Shown piece after piece: positions 8,190-16,600 of a DNA stretch of 46,279 nt. Every line of letters begins with the position of its first letter. The stretch's first letter is position 1. Origin of the DNA: JAWXBM01 sp034440115. GTDB taxonomy: Bacteria > Pseudomonadota > Gammaproteobacteria > Xanthomonadales > SZUA-36. Below the pieces are notes generated by a model. That model had not been told where the DNA came from and did not search any database. It saw nothing but the letters and a program-made list of their open reading frames with translations. The translations under genes were made by a program, and so were the position numbers. The stretch lies in assembly GCA_034440115.1 (NCBI GenBank), contig JAWXBM010000167.1, forward strand, positions 1-46,279, written 5' to 3'.

Positions 8190-8984
8190 TCAGTCGATTT
8201 CTTTTCCGGCGACTTCCTTTTCCAACGATGCTGCTTCTTCCGCAATGGCTGCAGGCAATGGGGCTGAATCAACCGGCAGCATCAACTCGGACCAACTGAA
8301 ATTCCGGCCCGGTGATTTGCTCGAGCCTTTGGCATTGAGCGAAACCTGTACGCGTTCAGGCTGAAAATCGGCAGGTAATGTCAGGTAACCGTCCAGTTGC
8401 TGGAAATACTTGAAACGGAATTCAGGCCGGGCCGTGTTACTGGTAGTGAGATCTTTCCACTTCAGGGTAACTGGTTTGTTCTGGCGGGTGCCTTCCAGCT
8501 CAATACTGGCTGTGCCGCTGATCAATGCGGAGCGACGCAGATTCTGGGTCAGGGTCAAAACAAATCGGTAAACCTGGCTGGAGGCAGTTGGTTGCAGTTC
8601 CAGTTCATAAACGGCCAGGCCTTCCTGTGAACCGCTGGTGCCCGCCAGGCGTTGGTAGAAGTCCACCTCACCTTGCAGGCGTTGCATGTCGGCCTGGCGG
8701 CTGCTTTCTTCCTGGCGCAACAGGTTGTTGGCCTGGCGCAATACCTCCACCTGACGTTCCGCCATCTTTTGGCGCACCCGGCTAGTCTCTACCCGATGTC
8801 CCAGCTCTTTTACCTCGACCCGTAAAGCGCGGATGCGCACTTTCTTTGCTTCCAGTTCGGGTTCAGCCCAACTCAGAGTGATGGCGTGCACGGCGTAGAT
8901 GACTGCCAGCCCCAGCAGGAACTTGAGTAACAGTTGCCAGCGTTTGGGGCTGGGTCCTGGCTTGGGGATTCGTTCGGTGTTCAT
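8190..8984 (-). CDS. DUF6776 family single-pass membrane protein with coiled coil
   Basis: A 264-residue protein of unknown function. A short basic N-terminus (MNTERIPKPGPSPKRWQ) is followed by one transmembrane helix (about residues 18-40). Next comes a charged coiled coil (about 45-115, rich in R, E, Q and heptad leucines), then a beta-rich domain (about 120-235) that should lie in the periplasm. The family is widespread in gammaproteobacteria, usually between erpA and hemJ or argC and often beside a bactofilin gene; here no bactofilin is present. The gene runs toward erpA with a 138-nt gap. The topology resembles bitopic cell-envelope or division-linked proteins, but no function should be inferred from that. 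Confidence 0.75.
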   Translation of the reverse strand: MNTERIPKPGPSPKRWQLLLKFLLGLAVIYAVHAITLSWAEPELEAKKVRIRALRVEVKELGHRVETSRVRQKMAERQVEVLRQANNLLRQEESSRQADMQRLQGEVDFYQRLAGTSGSQEGLAVYELELQPTASSQVYRFVLTLTQNLRRSALISGTASIELEGTRQNKPVTLKWKDLTTSNTARPEFRFKYFQQLDGYLTLPADFQPERVQVSLNAKGSSKSPGRNFSWSELMLPVDSAPLPAAIAEEAASLEKEVAGKEID

Positions 8985-9089
8985 GAGCTTTGTTTGCAGA
9001 CGCCTTTGTTCAGCTTGCCCATAATAAAACTATTGGGATCAGTCTGTTGGGCTTTGCTGCGTCCAGCAGCTTTGGGTTCCTCAGCAGAC

Positions 9090-9111
9090 AAAAAAGCGGC
9101 CTAAGCCGCTT
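9090..9111 (-). terminator. Intrinsic terminator facing the DUF6776 gene
   Basis: Read on the minus strand, a 7-bp perfect stem AAGCGGC/GCCGCTT with a 4-nt loop (TTAG) ends in six Ts. The only minus-strand transcript it could end in this gap is one that starts between here and hemJ, or read-through from cysQ across hemJ. It is the main argument for a discrete RNA at this locus. Confidence 0.75.
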
Positions 9112-9182
9112 AGTCCCCGCAGGTTTTTCTTGCTGTTGTATTTTATTGTAGTTTTATTTTTAAAGGCAGACCCCGAAACTGC
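9090..9182 (-). ncRNA. Candidate small RNA with A-rich single-stranded core
   Basis: Between divergent hemJ and the DUF6776 gene, the minus strand carries a promoter-like pair (9189-9217) and, about 90 nt downstream, a textbook intrinsic terminator (9090-9111). The predicted transcript begins near 9182. It has a G-rich 5' part (UUUCGGGGUCUGCC), then a roughly 40-nt core almost free of G that is rich in A with interspersed C and U (containing AAUAAAACUACAAUAAAA), then CCUGCGGGGACU and the terminator stem. A-rich ARN-type stretches of this kind are bound by Hfq, and by Hfq/Crc in pseudomonads (CrcZ-like RNAs). No open frame in it looks coding. Known: the family behaviour of Hfq sites. Inferred: that this RNA exists. 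No named RNA was recognised. Confidence 0.5.
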
Positions 9183-9188
9183 TTGAAG

Positions 9189-9217
9189 TATATACGCCCT
9201 TGCAACCATGTCGTCAA
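9189..9217 (-). promoter_or_regulatory. Sigma-70-like promoter for the candidate small RNA
   Basis: On the minus strand, TTGACG (9217-9212) and TATATA (9194-9189) are separated by exactly 17 nt. The -35 matches the consensus in 5 of 6 positions and the -10 in 4 of 6; the overlapping TATACT gives 5 of 6 at 19-nt spacing. The predicted start is near 9182. The box lies just upstream of hemJ on the other strand, so it also overlaps the hemJ leader. Confidence 0.5.
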
Positions 9218-9254
9218 GCTGGTCAAGACATCCATAGTCAAGGACAATGTGGAA

Positions 9255-9671
9255 ATGCTCTGGATTAAAGCGTTGCATATCATTTTCATGGTGACCTGGT
9301 TTGCCGGCCTGTTTTACTTGCCGCGACTGTTTGTCTATCACGCAATGACCGAAGCAGCGGCCGTGCGCGAAGTTTATCGTGTCATGGAACGGCGCCTGCT
9401 GGTTATGATGCACATCGGCGGTGTGCTGGCCTGTTTGTTTGGCGTGCTGCTGCTGCTGCAGTTGCCTGCCTTGCTGGCATCCGGCTGGATGCAGCTCAAA
9501 TTGTTACTGGTGCTGAGCCTGATTGGCTTTCATTTCTCCTGCATGAAACTGGTCGGCGCATTCGCCCGCGATGAGGTAAAGCACGGTCACAAGTGGTTTC
9601 GCTGGTACAACGAGTTTCCTACCTTGGTACTGATAGCAACAGTTATTCTGGCAGTCATCAAGCCGTTCTGA
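9255..9671 (+). CDS. hemJ: Protoporphyrinogen oxidase HemJ
   Basis: HemJ is the oxygen-independent-type membrane protoporphyrinogen IX oxidase that makes protoporphyrin IX in the penultimate step of haem synthesis. The 138-residue product has four transmembrane helices and the family's conserved residues: the N-terminal His (IKALHIIFMVTWFAGLFYLPRLFVYH), the helix 'MQLKLLLVL' with its conserved Lys, and the C-terminal 'RWYNEFPTLVLIATVILAVIKPF'. The ATG at 9255 begins directly before the first conserved helix; an AAGGA box sits 11 nt upstream. An in-frame TTG further 5' would add an unconserved leader. The gene converges on cysQ with a 23-nt gap. Assignment is firm on sequence pattern. Confidence 0.92.
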   Translation: MLWIKALHIIFMVTWFAGLFYLPRLFVYHAMTEAAAVREVYRVMERRLLVMMHIGGVLACLFGVLLLLQLPALLASGWMQLKLLLVLSLIGFHFSCMKLVGAFARDEVKHGHKWFRWYNEFPTLVLIATVILAVIKPF

Positions 9672-9694
9672 TTTGCTGGGTAGGCTTGCCGAAT

Positions 9695-10522
9695 TCAGCT
9701 CGCATAGCTGCCAAATACGTTGACATAATCACGCGAGTCATCAGCGATCACCAGGAACTCGGGATTCAGCAAAGACTCTTTCAGATTGTACTGCAAGGGC
9801 GAACCATCCAGTTTTACCACCTTGCCGCCGGCTGCCACCACCACCGCGTGGGCTGCAGCCGTGTCCCATTCTGAGGTAGGCCCAAGACGGGGATAGAAAT
9901 CGGCCTTGCCCTCTGCCACCACGCAGAATTTCAGCGAGCTGCCCATGCTGATCAATTCATAATCACCCAGTTGCTCTAAATAGCGCTCCAGTTCCGGATT
10001 GGCATGTGATCGACTGCCAACCACCACCAGCGGATTCGCGCTGGGTTGTCGCACACCAATTGGGCTGGATTGGCCTGCAGCGCTGAGGCGCCTTGCGCCC
10101 AGACCTTTGCAGCCACTGAAACTCTCGCCACTCACGGGTATGTGCACCAAGCCCAGCACTGGCTCATGATTGCGTATCAGGGCGATGTTGACGGTGAACT
10201 CGCCATTGCGCTTGATGAATTCCTTAGTGCCGTCCAGCGGATCAATCAGCCAATATTCCTTCCAGCCCGAGCGGGTGGCGAAAGGGATGTCGGCTGCTTC
10301 TTCTGACAGACAGGGCAGGTTGGGTGTTAGTTGCCGCAAAGCCTCGAGAATGATGTGGTGGCTGGCCAGGTCAGCCTGCGTCAGCGGTGAATCGTCTGGC
10401 TTGTGTGTGACTTCAATGCCTTGCCGGTAAATATCCATGATGGCGTGTCCGGCGCGTTGGCTGATGGCGGTCACCTGGTCCAGCAGGGCTTGATCCAGAT
10501 TCGGGCCGGTGTTCAGGCTCAT
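9695..10522 (-). CDS. cysQ: 3'(2'),5'-bisphosphate nucleotidase CysQ
   Basis: CysQ dephosphorylates 3'-phosphoadenosine 5'-phosphate to AMP, removing an inhibitory by-product of sulfate assimilation, and belongs to the Li+-sensitive inositol-monophosphatase superfamily. The 275-residue product has the metal-binding pairs: SEEAA (Glu74/75), WLIDPLDGTKEF (91-102, Asp94 and Asp97) and EWDTAAAHAV near the C-terminus. 'DGTKEFIKRNGEFTVNIALI' is characteristic of CysQ. Its ATG overlaps the nudE stop as ATGA (10519-10522), so it is translationally coupled as the last gene of hisN-nudE-cysQ. Pairing with NudE, which also acts on adenosine compounds, is a recurring arrangement. Confidence 0.93.
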   Translation of the reverse strand: MSLNTGPNLDQALLDQVTAISQRAGHAIMDIYRQGIEVTHKPDDSPLTQADLASHHIILEALRQLTPNLPCLSEEAADIPFATRSGWKEYWLIDPLDGTKEFIKRNGEFTVNIALIRNHEPVLGLVHIPVSGESFSGCKGLGARRLSAAGQSSPIGVRQPSANPLVVVGSRSHANPELERYLEQLGDYELISMGSSLKFCVVAEGKADFYPRLGPTSEWDTAAAHAVVVAAGGKVVKLDGSPLQYNLKESLLNPEFLVIADDSRDYVNVFGSYAS

Positions 10523-11151
10523 AAGAATTCCTCTGATCTTTTTGCTTTCTCCGCAGCCAGATAGTCTCGTGCAATGTAAAGCGCAGCAATACTGCGACCT
10601 TCGGTGCAATCGTCCCGTGCCGTGATGGGCAACAGGTCGTGGATGGGCCAGGGTATGACTTCCAGTTCTTCTGGCTCGTCGCCCTGTAGTTTCTCCGCGT
10701 AGAGATCACGTGCCAGTACCACGCGAGTGACGTGGGTCATATAGCCGGGAGCCAGGCTCAGCTTGGTGAGCTCACGCAGATCGCGTGCGCCATAGCCAAT
10801 TTCCTCTTTCAGTTCCCTCTGCGCGCCTTCGAGTATGCTCTCGCCCGCTTCCAGCCGACCCTTGGGCAGGCCGATTTCGTAGTGATGCAATCCCACTGCA
10901 TACTCGCGCACCAGCAGCACTGTGTCGTCGTCCAGCATGGGTACGATAATCACGGCACCCAGGCCGCTGGACATCATGCGCTCGTAAGTGCGGCGGGCAC
11001 CATTGGAAAACTCCAGGTCAATCTGTTCTATCTGAAACAGATTACTGGGATCACGCAACCGTGTAGCGTGAATTTGTGGCAAAGGTCGCTCGGGTTTGTT
11101 TTCTTCGGCCTGGTTTTTTTCGGCCTGTGTTTCTTTGGGCGTGTCGTTCAT
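10519..11151 (-). CDS. nudE: ADP compounds hydrolase NudE (Nudix family)
   Basis: NudE hydrolyses ADP-ribose, Ap3A, NADH and similar ADP-linked compounds. The 210-residue protein has a complete Nudix box at 98-120 (G98 R L E A G E ... R112 E L K E E I G), preceded by the dimerisation and substrate strands 'DDDTVLLVREYAVGLHHYEIGLPKG', which match the NudE/ADP-ribose pyrophosphatase branch. The first 22 residues (MNDTPKETQAEKNQAEENKPE) are a charged, unconserved extension. It overlaps hisN upstream (ATGA at 11148-11151) and cysQ downstream (ATGA), so the three genes form a tightly coupled unit. Confidence 0.92.
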   Translation of the reverse strand: MNDTPKETQAEKNQAEENKPERPLPQIHATRLRDPSNLFQIEQIDLEFSNGARRTYERMMSSGLGAVIIVPMLDDDTVLLVREYAVGLHHYEIGLPKGRLEAGESILEGAQRELKEEIGYGARDLRELTKLSLAPGYMTHVTRVVLARDLYAEKLQGDEPEELEVIPWPIHDLLPITARDDCTEGRSIAALYIARDYLAAEKAKRSEEFL

Positions 11152-11945
11152 GCCTTGTCTCCGCCTGCCAGCAGGGACAGTATCTGACCGTGCAGCTCAG
11201 GCCCTGCCGCCAGCACCGAACGGCTATGCAAACCTATCGGCTGGCCTTCGAGGTCGGTGAATACCCCCCCAGCGGCTTCGACAATAACCACCAAGGCAGC
11301 AATATCCAGAATGTTCACGTCGGATTCGATGACCGCATCAATCTGGCCTGCTGCCAGACGATGGTAGTGGTAGTAATCACCGTAGCCGCGTGTGCGATTG
11401 GCCTTGGCCAGAATGTTGCCCAACGCCTGCCATCTGGAAGAGGCGGCGAGACTTTGTATATTGCCGGTGGAAATGGCCGCCTTGCTCAATTCGGTTACAT
11501 GGCGCAACTTTGCGACCTTGCCGTTGACCATGGCGTCGCCACCACGCAGCGCCCAGGCCAGCTCCAGGTGTGCGGGTGCTGAAGACACGCCGAGCACCAA
11601 TTGGCCGCGGTGCATCAGGGCGATCTGGGTAGAGAACATGCCATAGCCAGCGACGAAACTCTTGGTGCCGTCGATCGGGTCAACCAGCCACAAATACTCT
11701 GCATCGCCCTTGCTGGTGCCAGTTTCTTCGCCCAAAAATCCATAATCGGGAAATGCCTCCAGCAGTATTTTCCGAATCAACGCTTCGGCTTCACGATCAG
11801 CGACCGTCACCGGTGTTTGATCTGCTTTGATCTCCACGCTGAAGTTGCCTTGATAATAGTGGCGGATCAGTTCGGCTGATTGTTCTGCTGCCCGCAGCGC
11901 GGCAGGGAGTGCGACCCGAAGTGCTGCTTGCGAAAATTCCTGCAT
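11148..11945 (-). CDS. hisN: Inositol monophosphatase family phosphatase, HisN-type histidinol-phosphatase
   Basis: A 265-residue IMPase-superfamily phosphatase, most like the HisN group that removes phosphate from histidinol phosphate in histidine synthesis. Motifs are 'GEETG' (metal Glu), 'WLVDPIDGTKSFVAGYGMF' (the two metal Asps) and 'VESDVNILDIAALVVIVEAAGG', where the C-terminal metal Asp sits in 'LDIAA' rather than the usual 'WDxAA'. Several ATGs lie close together (11990, 11960, 11957, 11945). I chose 11945 because the product then aligns with family N-termini and a TGGAAA box lies at suitable spacing. It heads the hisN-nudE-cysQ operon and is a paralogue of cysQ. Action on another sugar or inositol phosphate is possible. 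Confidence 0.82.
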   Translation of the reverse strand: MQEFSQAALRVALPAALRAAEQSAELIRHYYQGNFSVEIKADQTPVTVADREAEALIRKILLEAFPDYGFLGEETGTSKGDAEYLWLVDPIDGTKSFVAGYGMFSTQIALMHRGQLVLGVSSAPAHLELAWALRGGDAMVNGKVAKLRHVTELSKAAISTGNIQSLAASSRWQALGNILAKANRTRGYGDYYHYHRLAAGQIDAVIESDVNILDIAALVVIVEAAGGVFTDLEGQPIGLHSRSVLAAGPELHGQILSLLAGGDKA

Positions 11946-12129
11946 GGCTGTTTCCATCATGGGTTGGATACTATAGGTGGCATGGTCCAATTACTTTGCT
12001 TACTTGAACTGCCACTGGCTCGCGCTACATTCACATGGCAGCCTTTTGACGTTTACAATTCAGACATTGGGTGTTGTGCCATGATAGCAAACCCTGGTGT
12101 GCCAATTTCTAAGAGCAAAGGTTTATTGA

Positions 12130-12858
12130 ATGCGGATTCATCGCATATACACTTTCGAACAACTCGCCCCTGACCAGATGGTGGTGCTGGACGCAGCGAG
12201 TTCGCACTATCTGGCCAGGGTGCTGCGCGTGGTGGTCGATCAGCCGCTGGTTTTATTCAATGGCGATGGTCACGACTATGCAACCACGGTTGAGAAAGTC
12301 AGTAAATCCGGGGTTGTGGCCCGCATCAGCTCGCGCTTGCCAGCCAAAGCCGACTCACCTTTGCGTACTACCCTGGTGCAATCGCTGGCTCGTGGCGAAC
12401 GTACAGACTATGCCTTGCAGAAGGCCACAGAACTGGGATTGACCGTGTTTCAGCCGGTTGAGTCGGCACGCACTGAAGTGCGCCTGAAGCCGGAAAAGCT
12501 GGGAACGCGCATGACGCATTGGCACAAGGTAATGATTTCAGCCTGCGAACAATGCGGCCGCGCGCGCTTACCTGAACTCCGACCGCCGATGGAGTTGGCA
12601 GAATGGGCCGCAGCCGAATCCGGCGACATGAGGCTGGTGTTGGACCCAGCAGCGGATCTGCCGCTGGCGCAACTGGAGCTAAGTTCAGCCGTGCAGATTC
12701 TGGTTGGCCCCGAAGGGGGGTTTGAAGACCAGGAGCTGGAGTTACTGCAGCGCTGTGGTATCCGTTCCGTCAGCTTGGGGCCAAGAATTTTGCGTACCGA
12801 GACTGCTGGGCCAACTGCATTGGCCATTATGCAAGCCATGGCCGGAGATTTTCGCTAG
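12130..12858 (+). CDS. rsmE: 16S rRNA m3U1498 methyltransferase RsmE
   Basis: RsmE uses SAM to methylate N3 of U1498 in 16S rRNA. It is a SPOUT-class enzyme with an N-terminal PUA-like domain (about 1-75) and a C-terminal trefoil knot. Knot motifs are clear: 'QSLARGERTDYALQKATELG' (84-103), 'VGPEGGF' (192-198) and 'LGPRILRTETAGPTALAI' (216-233). Length is 242 residues, as usual. AAAGG lies 8 nt upstream of the ATG. The TAG stop (12856-12858) is formed by the first three bases of the 145-bp palindromic element that follows, so the native C-terminus may have been altered slightly by its insertion. Confidence 0.96.
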   Translation: MRIHRIYTFEQLAPDQMVVLDAASSHYLARVLRVVVDQPLVLFNGDGHDYATTVEKVSKSGVVARISSRLPAKADSPLRTTLVQSLARGERTDYALQKATELGLTVFQPVESARTEVRLKPEKLGTRMTHWHKVMISACEQCGRARLPELRPPMELAEWAAAESGDMRLVLDPAADLPLAQLELSSAVQILVGPEGGFEDQELELLQRCGIRSVSLGPRILRTETAGPTALAIMQAMAGDFR

Positions 12859-13000
12859 AAGCGGTCTCAAAATTGATCTTTTGCTCCCATGCGGTGTTCT
12901 CGGCCCGCTCAAATGCTCATGTACTACCGGGTACACTGCGCTTTTCGCGGGCCTCGGGCCTAGCCTGGAAACAAAATCTCTGCTTTTGAGACCGCTTCTA
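12856..13000. repeat. 145-bp imperfect palindrome (MITE-like) filling the rsmE-chpC intergenic gap
   Basis: The outer arms are a perfect 17-bp inverted repeat, tagaagcggtctcaaaa (12856-12872) and its complement (12984-13000). Inside, further matching segments pair in order (ttttg/caaaa, ggcccgc/gcgggcc), and the centre holds tgtac...gtaca. Transcribed in either direction it would fold into one long imperfect hairpin. The element starts and ends with TA. Its terminal TAG is the stop codon of rsmE on one strand and of chpC on the other. Size, palindromy and TA ends resemble ERIC-type or Tc1/IS630-mobilised miniature elements. It may also act as a bidirectional terminator. No second copy was noticed in this window. 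Confidence 0.75.
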
Positions 13001-13612
13001 CTTGACCTGGGTGATGGGCAGTGCGCCGTAAGCCACATGGGTAACCAGGTGGGTCAATCTTTCAAGATCTGGAATAACCGCATATTGTCCATCCACCAGC
13101 ACGTGGCAGAAGACACCCAGCGACTTGTTTTCGTCGCCGGTATTGGTCAACTGCTCCGGCAATACCGTCACCAGTTTGGGAATATCGCTGACCAGAAAGC
13201 CCAGGTACGACACGCGGGCCGATTCGCTCAATGACTTAACTACCATGATGCGGTTGCGATTCTTGATGGCTGCCGGTGCTGTGCCCTGGATCAGCGCTGA
13301 GTAGCTGAATACCGGGATATGCCGGTTCTCCCATTCGATCTGCCCCAGAAACCATTCCGGTGTGGCGGTAATCGGTTCGGGCTGCTGGTACTCCACCACC
13401 TCTGACACTACCTGGGTGGGCAGCAACAAAGCCTCATCTTCCAGCGGTGCCAGCATGCAGTGTACCGAAGGCATTTTACCCGGCGTACCGTTCAAACCCT
13501 TGCTGGAAGCATACTGTTCGCTGCGGCTCGGTTCACGCTTGCTTTGAGCTGCCTGGCTTCTAGCAGTCTGACTCTGGGCGCCGTGCTTGGCAGTTGGTGT
13601 AGCCATGCTCAT
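12998..13612 (-). CDS. chpC: CheW-like adaptor of the Chp system (ChpC-type)
   Basis: A 204-residue CheW-fold adaptor. The first 45 or so residues are a low-complexity, polar extension (SQTARSQAAQSKREPSRSE). The CheW domain starts near 'MPSVHCMLAPLEDEALLLPTQVVSEVV' and includes 'LGQIEWENRHIPVFSY'. It lies last in the pilG-pilI-pilJ-chpA unit, the place ChpC takes in Pseudomonas, and probably feeds a second receptor input into the ChpA kinase controlling type IV pili. The start overlaps the chpA stop by 4 nt (ATGA, 13609-13612), giving coupling; a second ATG lies two codons later. The stop TAG is contributed by the palindromic element downstream. Confidence 0.82.
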   Translation of the reverse strand: MSMATPTAKHGAQSQTARSQAAQSKREPSRSEQYASSKGLNGTPGKMPSVHCMLAPLEDEALLLPTQVVSEVVEYQQPEPITATPEWFLGQIEWENRHIPVFSYSALIQGTAPAAIKNRNRIMVVKSLSESARVSYLGFLVSDIPKLVTVLPEQLTNTGDENKSLGVFCHVLVDGQYAVIPDLERLTHLVTHVAYGALPITQVK

Positions 13613-16600
13613 TCAGACCTCTTCTGTTTCAAATCCAGGTTCAACATTTCGCTTACCTTGGCCACCAGCTCAGCTTCCTGGTAGGGCTTGGTCATGTAGT
13701 CATTGGCGCCTGCATCGCGGGCGCGCTTGCGATGCTTCTGCCCGGCTCTGGAGGTAATCATCACGATCGGAACATGGCGCAGCCGCGGGTCTGCGCGTAC
13801 ATGCTCGGCCAGTTCATAGCCGTCCATGCGGGGCATTTCGATATCCAGCAACATCAGGTCGGGTATCCGGTCGTGCAGGTTTTCTATCGCATCCAGGCCA
13901 TCTTGTGCAGTCATCACTTCCACTGAATGGTTCTCCAGCACTCTGGAGGTGACCTTGCGCATGGTGATCGAATCATCCACCACCATAACCAGCGGTCGGC
14001 GCGCTTTTTCTGCTGGCTTGACCGCAACGACCGCAACCGGTGCGGCTGCCTGAGCCAAACCACGGCGTATCAGCGGACCGATATCCAGAATCAGCACCAC
14101 GCGGCCATCGGCACTGATGGTGGCACCCAGGATGCCCGGAATGCTGCTGATCTGAGGACCAACGGGTTTCATCACGACTTCCTGATGGCCGTGCAACTCG
14201 GACACACGGAAAGCGGCCTTGTGATCGCCAGCCCTTATCATCAGCAAAGAGATATTGCCTGATTGCTGCGGTGCTGAATGCGACCCCAATAAGGGTTCGA
14301 GTTCCAGCACGGGGTACTTCTCGCCGGCAAATTCGTACTCTGGTGATTCCAGGCGCATCAGCTTGAGGTATTCAGCCGGCATGATGCGGGCCACGCCACT
14401 GACGCTGTTAAGCGGTACAAAATATTGCTGCGCACCAACGGTCACGCCGATGGCTTGCGTGACTGCCAGACTGAACGGAATGCGTATGGTGAAGCAGGTA
14501 CCCTGACCACTTTGGCTGGCGATGTCCATCGACCCGCCAATCTGCTTGATCTCGCTGTTGACCACATCCATACCAACGCCGCGACCAGCCAGGCCGGTGA
14601 CCGTGGTGGCCGTGGAAAAGCCACTTTCCATGATGAATTCGGTCAGGGCCTGCTCGGAGATGTCATCGCTTTTTTTCATCAAGCCGCGTTCGATAGCACG
14701 CTTGCGCACGGCTTCGAGGTTTACGCCATTGCCATCATCCTCGACACGCAAGACGAATTCGGTGGCCTCGGCTTCAACCGTAACAATGATTTCGCCTTCC
14801 TCTGGCTTGCCAGCCTTGATGCGCTCACGGGGCGCTTCGATGCCATGAACCACGGCATTGCGCAGCATGTGCTCCAGCGGTGCAGTGATGCGCTCCAGCA
14901 CATTGCGATCCAACTGGTCACTGCTGCCAGCCATGCGCAGTTGCAGCCGTGCGCGCTTGCCGGTCTCGGTCGCAGCGGCACGAACCACCCGGCGCAAGCG
15001 CGGTGCGGCGCTGCCGAACGGCGTCATGCGGGTTTGCATCAGGCCTTCCTGCAGATCAGTACTGACGCGTGATTGTTGCACCAGCAAAGTTTCAGCCTGG
15101 CGTACCGATTCGCCCAGCATTTCCTGCAGATTCATCAAATCGCTGATGGACTCAGTGATGGCCCGCGACAGCTGCTGCATATTGGAGAAGCGATCCAGCT
15201 CCAGCGGATCAAAATCGCTGGCGCCTTTGCTGGAGGCGTTTTGGTAACGCGACAGCATCTGTGCTTCGGACTCGCCATCCATTTTGCGCAACTGCTCTTT
15301 CAAGCGGCCTATGGTTTGTTCCACTTCTTTAAGGTTAAAACGTACCGTACCTAACTGCTGTTCCAGGCGGGCGCGATAAATGCTGATCTCGCCGGCATAG
15401 TTCACCAGCGAATCCATCAATTCTGCGGCCACGCGAATCTGTTGCTGGCTGCCGCTGTCGTCGCTGTCGGTGGCTGCCGGGTCTGGCACCTCGCGGAAAT
15501 TGCGCCTGCGGGTGTCGCTGCGTGCTTCATTTCGTCCTTCGGCGCTGGCTGCCTGTGTTTTCTGCGCTGCTGCCGCAGCAGCCAGTTCAGCCGTTATATC
15601 CTTTGCCGGCTGTGTGTCGATCTCAGGTTGGGCTACATTGACTGAGGCGGCGAGTTCGACCACTGGTTCAGCTTCGACTGCGGCTTTTTTGCCTTCGGCG
15701 GCAGCTTTGGCAAGTTCTGCTTCAGTATCTTCGGCCTGTTGCGCCGCCGTTGATGCCTGACGGAGGCCTGACCTGCTGGGCTCGGGCTGCTTAGAAGCAG
15801 TTGGAGCTGCAACAACAGGCTCGTCAACCGCGGTCTGAACCAGCGGCTTTTCTTCGGCTTTGTGGGCTTTGGCTGAGCTCAGGCCAGACAGGGCCCGGAC
15901 TTTCTGGTCAAAACGTGCCAGTGCCGGACCGGCGTCGGGCATTTGCCGCGCCACCAGTTGTTCAACGCAGACGGTCAGGCTGTCGCAGCCTTCTTCCAGC
16001 GCCTGAACCGCAGCAACCGTGGCCTGCAGACGATTGCCGGCAATGCGTTCCAGCAGCGATTCCATGGAGTGACTGAGGTTACCCAATCCTTCCAGGCCAG
16101 CCATCCTTGCACCGCCTTTGAAGGTGTGGATTTCGCGTTGCAGGTTCTGCACCAGTTTCAGATCGGTGAGGCGGTCGCGCCAGGTGTTGAGCGTGGTATC
16201 GCAGCGCTCCAGCACCTCGTGTGCTTCTTCAAGGAATATGGCCAGGATGGTGGCATCAAGTGCTGCCAGTGCAGGATCAATTTCTGCAGCAGGTTCCGGC
16301 TCAGGCCCGGCAGCGTGTTCGGTGGTCTTCGAGTCTGCTTCGCTAAGCTCATCATCAAGCACGCTGTCAGCATCCTCAATGACGGGTGGCGTCGCCTGCC
16401 GCAGATCCTGCAATTCAGACAGCAACTGAACATCTTCCAGCGGATAACTGGTGGCATGGCCTTGTTCGAGAATGAACAGGCGCTGCAGGAAACGGTGCAA
16501 ACAGGTCTGCAGGGGCTGAATGGCATCACGTCCTGGGACGGTGCCTTGCGCTTGCTGACGCTCCAGATAGTGTTCCAGAGAACGAGCAACTTCAGCTTCC

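Noticed and set aside
9081..9413. 110-codon minus-strand frame running from hemJ across the candidate small RNA
   Set aside because: Most of it is antisense to hemJ, and its end reads through the terminator stem. The composition is not protein-like.
12742..13038. 98-codon minus-strand frame covering the palindromic element
   Set aside because: It overlaps rsmE and chpC in shadow frames, and the element itself explains the open reading.
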